From JAAETI01 sp964195945 (lineage in GTDB: Bacteria; Actinomycetota; Acidimicrobiia; Spongiisociales; UBA5794), in the NCBI GenBank assembly GCA_964195945.1, contig CAXMRC010000147.1:1-37469 (forward strand): a DNA stretch of 37,469 nucleotides, in the 5' to 3' direction. Below the pieces are notes generated by a model, which saw only the letters and a program-made list of their open reading frames with translations, was not told the origin of the DNA and did no database searches. The translations under genes were made by a program, and so were the position numbers. Shown one piece after another: positions 32,836 through 37,469 of the stretch (position 1 is its first letter; every line of letters starts with the position of its first letter).

Positions 32836-33213
32836 CTAGAGCCGATCCCAGGGGATGCCGACGACGATAAGCACCAGCGCAACGACGAGGGAACCGGACG
32901 CTACTAGCCAGGAGCGGACTCCATTTCGTTTCTTGGCTACGGCCAATCCCATGTGGGCGATGCCAAGGGCAAGAAGCATGAATATCGGGTGGATGACCTT
33001 GAAGAAGACCGTCTCGCTCCAGCCCTCGTCAAAGATCCAAATGACGATGCCAATCGTGACCTGGATGTCTACGACCATCACGGCAAGTTGGAAGAAACTC
33101 GGATTCCAATCCGCTTTGCTGCGATAACGCAGCCAACCAATCACGATCCCGCCGATCAAGGCTGCCAACACAAGCCAGCGTGTCCACGAATGAATGGTTA
33201 CGAGCGTTTCCAA
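32836..33213 (-). CDS. small membrane protein, unknown
   Basis: A 125-residue protein with four hydrophobic segments (about 10-27, 40-60, 71-90 and 102-122). His in THSWTRW, VIHPIFML and AHMGLA are spaced through the first and third segments and could bind haem or metal, in the manner of small cytochrome b-like or YtcJ-type membrane proteins, though I cannot assign a family. The start is a TTG at 33213, supported by a strong GGAGGTGG site. Confidence 0.65.
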   Translation of the reverse strand: METLVTIHSWTRWLVLAALIGGIVIGWLRYRSKADWNPSFFQLAVMVVDIQVTIGIVIWIFDEGWSETVFFKVIHPIFMLLALGIAHMGLAVAKKRNGVRSWLVASGSLVVALVLIVVGIPWDRL

Positions 33214-33269
33214 TGCCCACCTCCTCTAGAAATCAACATGGGCATTCTGGTCGTTCTTGCCAACAACGC

Positions 33270-34508
33270 CTATTTGGAATCGGTCAAGATAACCTCGACA
33301 CGGCGGATACGGCGACCGGTGACTACCGCGACGCGGATCACAGCATCTCCAGCAGAGATTTCGCTACCAACTCTGGGCAATTCCCCAGCGAGACCCATCA
33401 CCATGCCGCCGAGCGTTGTCCATTCTCCGTCGGGTAACTCGCATCCGATGGAGGCTTCTAGATCCGCAGTGAGCATGCGGCCATCAACCGTCCAACGCCC
33501 GTCGCCGACACTCTTCAGCAAAGGCGCCGACACAACACCTTCCTCGCTTACAACACCAAACAGTTCTTCGACGATATCCTCGATCGTGACCATGCCCGAG
33601 GTGCCACCGTGCTCGTCAATGACGATGGCGACATGGATAGCGCCCTTCTGCATTTCGCGCAGGAGCTCGAGCACCCTCTTGGACTCAGCAACAAGAAGCG
33701 GTGGATAGGCAATGTCGCCGACAGCACCGGCCGCGCCAGTAACAAGATCGCGCTGACGGACGACACCGATGATGTTGTCAATGCCCCCGTCGTGGACAGG
33801 AAGACGCCTATGTCCCGACGCGATTGCGAGGTCCAGAGCCTCCTGTGTCGTGGCGGAGGCAGACACCGCGACCATATCGACCCTGGGAACCATCACCTCC
33901 TCCGCGATGCGATCACCGAGACGGAAGGCCCCTTCGATGAGTTTGAGATCTGCGTTGGTGATCTCGCCTTCGGTCGCAGCGGCAGCGGCGAGGCTCCGCA
34001 ACTCGCGCTCGGTCACGGTTGGTGTTGTGGCTATCCCCTTCCCCGGTGCATGCAGGTCGGCGAACTTCACCAGAAGGGAAACTCCAGGGCGCAACAATGA
34101 CGTGAGCAGGCCGACCGGGTAAGCCAACGCCATCACGACCGGAGCCGCGTTTCTATAGGCATAGGTCTTGGGGATCGCCTCGGAGTAGACGAAAAGGAAG
34201 ATCGTCAGGACGAATGTCGCGATCGTTATGCCGAGACCGCCAAACCAGCGTTCCGCCAGAAGGCCGGTAATTGTCGCGGCACCGATCTGGACCAGTAGGA
34301 CGACCAGCAGTGTGGTGTTGAGCACGGTGGGAAGATCGTCAAGCAACCGTAACGTTCGAGCTGCCCGCCGGCTGCCGTCTTCGGCGAGGGCCGCTATCCG
34401 CACTCTCGATACGCGAACCAATGCCGTTTCCGCCGCAGCCAGGACGACGGCGACGAGGAACAGCACGAAGAACATTGAGATCAAGTTGCTGTCCTGGTTC
34501 CAGTCCAT
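33270..34508 (-). CDS. CNNM/CBS-domain membrane protein (hemolysin C/CorC-like family)
   Basis: A 412-residue protein with a DUF21/CNNM transmembrane domain of about four spans (to residue 140), including AAAETALVRVSRVR and YSEAIPKTYAYRNA. This is followed by a pair of CBS domains (VMVPRVDMVAVSAS through VTIEDIVEELFG, about 205-325) and a C-terminal CorC_HlyC/transporter-associated domain (residues 335-410). Family members are linked to magnesium or sodium-coupled ion transport; older names call them hemolysins without good reason. It starts six bases after the TetR stop and is likely transcribed with it. The ribosome site is weak. Confidence 0.9.
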   Translation of the reverse strand: MDWNQDSNLISMFFVLFLVAVVLAAAETALVRVSRVRIAALAEDGSRRAARTLRLLDDLPTVLNTTLLVVLLVQIGAATITGLLAERWFGGLGITIATFVLTIFLFVYSEAIPKTYAYRNAAPVVMALAYPVGLLTSLLRPGVSLLVKFADLHAPGKGIATTPTVTERELRSLAAAAATEGEITNADLKLIEGAFRLGDRIAEEVMVPRVDMVAVSASATTQEALDLAIASGHRRLPVHDGGIDNIIGVVRQRDLVTGAAGAVGDIAYPPLLVAESKRVLELLREMQKGAIHVAIVIDEHGGTSGMVTIEDIVEELFGVVSEEGVVSAPLLKSVGDGRWTVDGRMLTADLEASIGCELPDGEWTTLGGMVMGLAGELPRVGSEISAGDAVIRVAVVTGRRIRRVEVILTDSK

Positions 34509-34514
34509 CAAATA

Positions 34515-35117
34515 TCAGTTTGCCACGTTGACGGGGTTCCAACCGATCTGAGTGAGCCACCGATCTGCTCTGGCTTCGGCGTACTCAATATCGATTTCCT
34601 CATGCACCACGATCTTCTTGTAGAAGAAAGCCCCGACAAGATCGTTGGCAGCTTCTTGTGGATCGAGGTCTGCCGGAACCTCCCCACGGTCGATGGCGCG
34701 TTGGATCACGTGAGCCAGATAGTTGCGCCGGCCTCGGGTTGCCTCACGGTGGAGCTTCTTCACCTGTTCATCGCGATGGGCAACGGTAAGGAGATGCAGC
34801 ACCATCATCACGCCATCGGTGCTGCCGAACCACCTGACAAGATCTTGTAGAAGAGCGAGCACATCGGAGCGCAACGAGCCGGTATCGATTTCAGGCTGAC
34901 CAATCAAGCGATGTTTGACAGCATCAACCAATAAGTCGTTTCTGCCAGCCCAATGTCTGTAGATGGTGGAACGGGCCACGCCACAACGTTCGCTCACACC
35001 CTCGATGGTCGTGTTGTCGTACCCGATCTCGGTGATTAACTCTACGGCCGCCTCTAGCACCACCTTGCGGGTGCGTTCGATTCTGGGGTCTACATCGGTG
35101 GTGGATCTTGGTGCCAT
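34515..35117 (-). CDS. TetR-family transcriptional regulator
   Basis: A 200-residue regulator. The N-terminal DNA-binding domain is clear: RIERTRKVVLEAAVELITEIGYDNTTIEGVSERCGVARSTIYRHWAGRNDLLVDAV (about 12-67), with recognition helix VARSTIYRHW. The C-terminal ligand domain is variable. It is divergent from an MFS exporter with paired palindromes in the 119-base gap, so it very likely represses that gene and itself. Its partner ligand is probably a toxic compound expelled by the exporter. Downstream, the CNNM gene may be carried on the same message. Confidence 0.93.
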   Translation of the reverse strand: MAPRSTTDVDPRIERTRKVVLEAAVELITEIGYDNTTIEGVSERCGVARSTIYRHWAGRNDLLVDAVKHRLIGQPEIDTGSLRSDVLALLQDLVRWFGSTDGVMMVLHLLTVAHRDEQVKKLHREATRGRRNYLAHVIQRAIDRGEVPADLDPQEAANDLVGAFFYKKIVVHEEIDIEYAEARADRWLTQIGWNPVNVAN

Positions 35118-35162
35118 CTAGCGCACCATATCAGACACCCGCGTAGCGCTGCAAAACATTCC

Positions 35163-35209
35163 TGTTGCATAATGCAACACTTCTGATCTATAGTGCAACA
35201 CACGTGTTG
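35163..35209. promoter_or_regulatory. TetR operators and MFS promoter in the divergent gap
   Basis: Two inverted repeats: a perfect TGTTGCAT-A-ATGCAACA (35163-35179) and CAACAC-AC-GTGTTG (35196-35209). The plus-strand -35 TTGCAT (35165-35170) lies in the first repeat and the -10 TATAGT (35189-35194) between the two, with an 18-base spacer; the second repeat covers the start point. Binding of a repressor to either would stop MFS transcription. The shared half-site is CAACA/TGTTG. Confidence 0.8.
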
Positions 35210-35236
35210 TATAACACATGCCGAAGGACGAGCAAG

Positions 35237-36802
35237 ATGCGGATCACACAAGAACAGAAATACCAGCGACGGTGGTGGACGCTTGGCGTACTCGCCCTGA
35301 GTCTCGTCATCATCGGACTCGACAACACAATCCTCAACGTTGCGATACCGACACTCCAGAACGACCTGTCGGCAACGGCATCCGAACTGCAGTGGATGGT
35401 GGACAGCTATGTGCTCGTGTTTGCCGGCATGCTGCTGACGATGGGCGCCATCGGTGACCGCTTTGGTAGGGGTGGGGCCTTGGTAACCGGACTCATCATC
35501 TTTGGAGCAGCCAGCCTCGTAGCGTCCCAAACGACAACGGCGACCCAACTGATCTCCGCCAGGGCAGTCATGGGTATCGGCGGGGCGCTGATCATGCCCG
35601 CCACGCTCTCAATCATCACCGACGTGTTCCCCCGTGAGGAACGAGGACGGGCCATCGGAATCTGGGCCGGCGTCGCTGGCGCTGGCATCGGCCTCGGACC
35701 AATCGTCGGCGGCTTCCTCCTCGAGTACTTCTCCTGGGGGTCAGTATTCCTCGTAAACGTTCCGATCGTCCTCATCGCTCTTGTCGGTGGCTACTTCCTC
35801 GTTCCCACTAGCCGGGACCCAGAAGCAACCCCTCTCGACCTCAAGGGTGCCGTCCTCTCGATGGCCTCGATCTCCGCCCTCGTCTACGCAATCATTGAGG
35901 GGCCTGCAATGGGTTGGACCTCGACGCAGGTCGTCATCGGATTCGCAGCTGCGATCGTTTTCGGCGCCGCGTTCGTGCTAATCGAATTGCGCACCGAACA
36001 TCCAATGCTGAACCTGTCCTTCTTCGCCAACCGTCGCTTCTCAGGCGGTGCGACCGCAATCGGTATCGCGTTCTTCTCGTTGTTCGGATTGGTCTTCTTG
36101 CTCACCCAGTACCTGCAGTTCGTGCAGGGCTACACCGCGCTCGAGGCAGGGCTCCGGACCGCCCCACTCGCCATCGGGATGATTATCGGTTCGTCAACCG
36201 CCCCCCGCATCGTTGAACGCGTTGGTACGACCCGGGTCGTGTCCGGTGGACTGTTGTTACTCGCCGGCGTTCTAATCGGCTTCACCTTTATCACGCCGAC
36301 GACGTCGTACTGGGCGGTAGGCCCAGGGTTGGTCCTGATTGCCACCGCAATGGGGACCATCATGGCTCCATCCACCGATGCGGTTATGGGGGCCGTTCCC
36401 GTGGCGAAGGCCGGCGTAGCTTCCGCAACGAACGATGTCGCCCGCCAGGTATCAGGAGCGATCGGAGTCGCCGTCATCGGATCGGTGTTCAATTCAATGT
36501 ACGCGTCGAATGTCGCAGGTGCTGTCTCACAACTGCCGCCAGAAACCGCCGAGCTCGCCGGAGACTCAATCGGCGCCGCGATGGTGATCTCCAGCCAACT
36601 CCCTGGGGAGGCGGGTGCCGCTTTGGCGACCGCGGCCGGCCAGGGCTTCACCGACGCCATGGCCGTTGCCGTGTTCATCGCCGTTGCCGTCGCACTGGTG
36701 GGAGCGTTTCTGGTTGCCAGATTCATGCCTGCCCAGCATCTGCCCGAGGCGGAGTCCGTGTCGTCGCTGACGCAACTCGACCCGGCCCTCGAAGGCGCCT
36801 AG
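35237..36802 (+). CDS. MFS drug exporter, DHA2 family (14 spans)
   Basis: A 521-residue major-facilitator protein of the EmrB/QacA type with about 14 membrane spans. It begins ALSLVIIGLDNTILNVAIPTLQ; motif A is GAIGDRFGRG, the VMGIGGALIMPATLSII and GIWAGVAGAGIGLGPIVGGFLL segments are the exporter (antiporter) motifs, and the D34-like Asp in LDNTI is conserved. The ATG at 35237 is chosen; an ORF start at 35165 would begin within the operator. The site GAAGGACGAG lies upstream. It should use the proton gradient to expel lipophilic compounds and is under a TetR repressor. Confidence 0.93.
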   Translation: MRITQEQKYQRRWWTLGVLALSLVIIGLDNTILNVAIPTLQNDLSATASELQWMVDSYVLVFAGMLLTMGAIGDRFGRGGALVTGLIIFGAASLVASQTTTATQLISARAVMGIGGALIMPATLSIITDVFPREERGRAIGIWAGVAGAGIGLGPIVGGFLLEYFSWGSVFLVNVPIVLIALVGGYFLVPTSRDPEATPLDLKGAVLSMASISALVYAIIEGPAMGWTSTQVVIGFAAAIVFGAAFVLIELRTEHPMLNLSFFANRRFSGGATAIGIAFFSLFGLVFLLTQYLQFVQGYTALEAGLRTAPLAIGMIIGSSTAPRIVERVGTTRVVSGGLLLLAGVLIGFTFITPTTSYWAVGPGLVLIATAMGTIMAPSTDAVMGAVPVAKAGVASATNDVARQVSGAIGVAVIGSVFNSMYASNVAGAVSQLPPETAELAGDSIGAAMVISSQLPGEAGAALATAAGQGFTDAMAVAVFIAVAVALVGAFLVARFMPAQHLPEAESVSSLTQLDPALEGA

Positions 36803-36819
36803 AAAGCCCCTCCGTCCGT

Positions 36820-36844
36820 CGATCCCCCCGTCAAGGGGGGATCG
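36820..36844. terminator. bidirectional hairpin between convergent genes
   Basis: Arms CGATCCCCCC (36820-36829) and GGGGGGATCG (36835-36844) around a GTCAA loop, in the 54-base gap between the MFS stop and the VanW-family stop. There is no long T-run on either side, so strength is uncertain, but its position serves both convergent units. Confidence 0.7.
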
Positions 36845-36856
36845 ATACGTCCAAAG

Positions 36857-37469
36857 CTACGGTCGCGGTGTGGGGTTGCCGGCACAGTCCAGACCTTCGC
36901 CTGGGCGGTAGCGAGCGGTCACTGAATCCTCGACAACCACACCGTCGGGGTTGGTGCTGGAACGGAACGTCTCAACCGACGTACAAGCACCGGATCGCCA
37001 TCGACTCTGGTCGGTCTGCTCCACTTCCCAATACTGAGTCGAGTACATCTGGACAGTGATTGAGGTCTCGGTGTACTCGGCCCAGATGAGGATTCCGTAC
37101 GGAGTGTTGTTGATGAACGCCAGGTCTACATCGGGATAGTTGAGTGTTGCTTCCCTGCCGTACGGGTAGCGACTGATGTAGATCGTGTGCGACTGGTAAT
37201 CATCGAACTCGAGACCAGCGAAGAATGCCGCGTTGAAGAGCGTTGTCGCGAATTGAGAGATGCCACCACCCACATCGTCTTTGTAGTGGCCTTGCTGGAT
37301 AGTGCCGGCGGACACAAAACCCTTCTCCCGAGTTCTTTCTCCGACGTAGTCGTTGACAGAGAAACGCTCCCCCGGCTGCAGGACGACACCGCTGACGATG
37401 TCGGCGATCTGATGAATGTTGATGACCCGGTTCTCACAACACCCGTGGTTGGTGGTGAACTCGCTCACC
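36857..37469 (-). CDS. VanW-family protein, 3' part (5' end outside window)
   Basis: The frame is open to the right edge, so about 204 C-terminal residues are seen. The VanW domain is marked by NRVINIHQIADIVSGVVLQPGERFSVNDYVGERTREKGF, GGGISQFATTLFNAAFFAGLE, HTIYISRYPYGREAT and FINNTPYGILI. VanW-family proteins are often large secreted or membrane-bound proteins with YoaR-like and peptidoglycan-binding domains upstream, which would lie outside the window. The function is not firmly known, though linked with the cell envelope. The apparent GTG at 37468 is inside the domain and is not the start. Confidence 0.88.
   Translation of the reverse strand, partial: VSEFTTNHGCCENRVINIHQIADIVSGVVLQPGERFSVNDYVGERTREKGFVSAGTIQQGHYKDDVGGGISQFATTLFNAAFFAGLEFDDYQSHTIYISRYPYGREATLNYPDVDLAFINNTPYGILIWAEYTETSITVQMYSTQYWEVEQTDQSRWRSGACTSVETFRSSTNPDGVVVEDSVTARYRPGEGLDCAGNPTPRP

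Overview
The window looks like a chromosomal stretch of a high-GC Gram-positive bacterium. Both solute-binding lipoproteins have an acidic, Thr/Ala-rich linker after the lipobox, a style common in Actinobacteriota and especially Acidimicrobiia. LacI control, actinobacterial-type IolG/IolE relatives and an F420/FMN-type PPOX protein agree with this, but there is no rRNA or marker gene to place it further.

Region 1 (about 600-16443) is a carbohydrate regulon with inositol-type enzymes. A divergent promoter region at 15010-15183 drives leftward an IolG-like dehydrogenase, an IolE-like TIM barrel and a ribose-type ABC importer, and rightward an IolB isomerase plus a small ACT-like protein. Further left lie a second ACT-like protein, an SMP-30 lactonase and an FGGY kinase, then an operon of a 62-codon small ORF, a CoA-acylating aldehyde dehydrogenase, a CoA-transferase, an HMG-CoA-lyase homologue and the two halves of a split transketolase. 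The palindrome TTGGAACGTTCCAA (or its 12-bp core) occurs at three places: before the dehydrogenase operon, before iolB and before the aldehyde dehydrogenase operon. It ties them into one regulon. The classical lower inositol genes (IolC of the PfkB type, IolJ, IolA) and IolD are not in the window. My main proposal is that transketolase cleaves the IolB product and that the remaining C4 aldehyde is handled as a CoA ester.

Region 2 (16480-20519) holds the three AmmeMemoRadiSam genes (radical SAM, MEMO and AMMECR1 proteins), a thioredoxin-like protein and a TauE/SafE permease. Region 3 (20541-28213) is a leftward LacI-led operon: regulator, MalE/F/G-type ABC importer without its ATPase, a small membrane protein, an archaeal-type (type II) GAPDH homologue and a threonine-synthase-like PLP enzyme. 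A clear promoter and LacI operator precede the regulator.

Region 4 (28341-37469) is more ordinary: PanB, a PPOX protein, an unknown membrane-anchored protein, two flavin proteins, an acetyltransferase, a small membrane protein, a CNNM/CBS protein, a TetR-MFS efflux pair with palindromic operators and the 3' part of a VanW-family gene. No tRNA, rRNA, CRISPR array, transposase or phage gene was seen.
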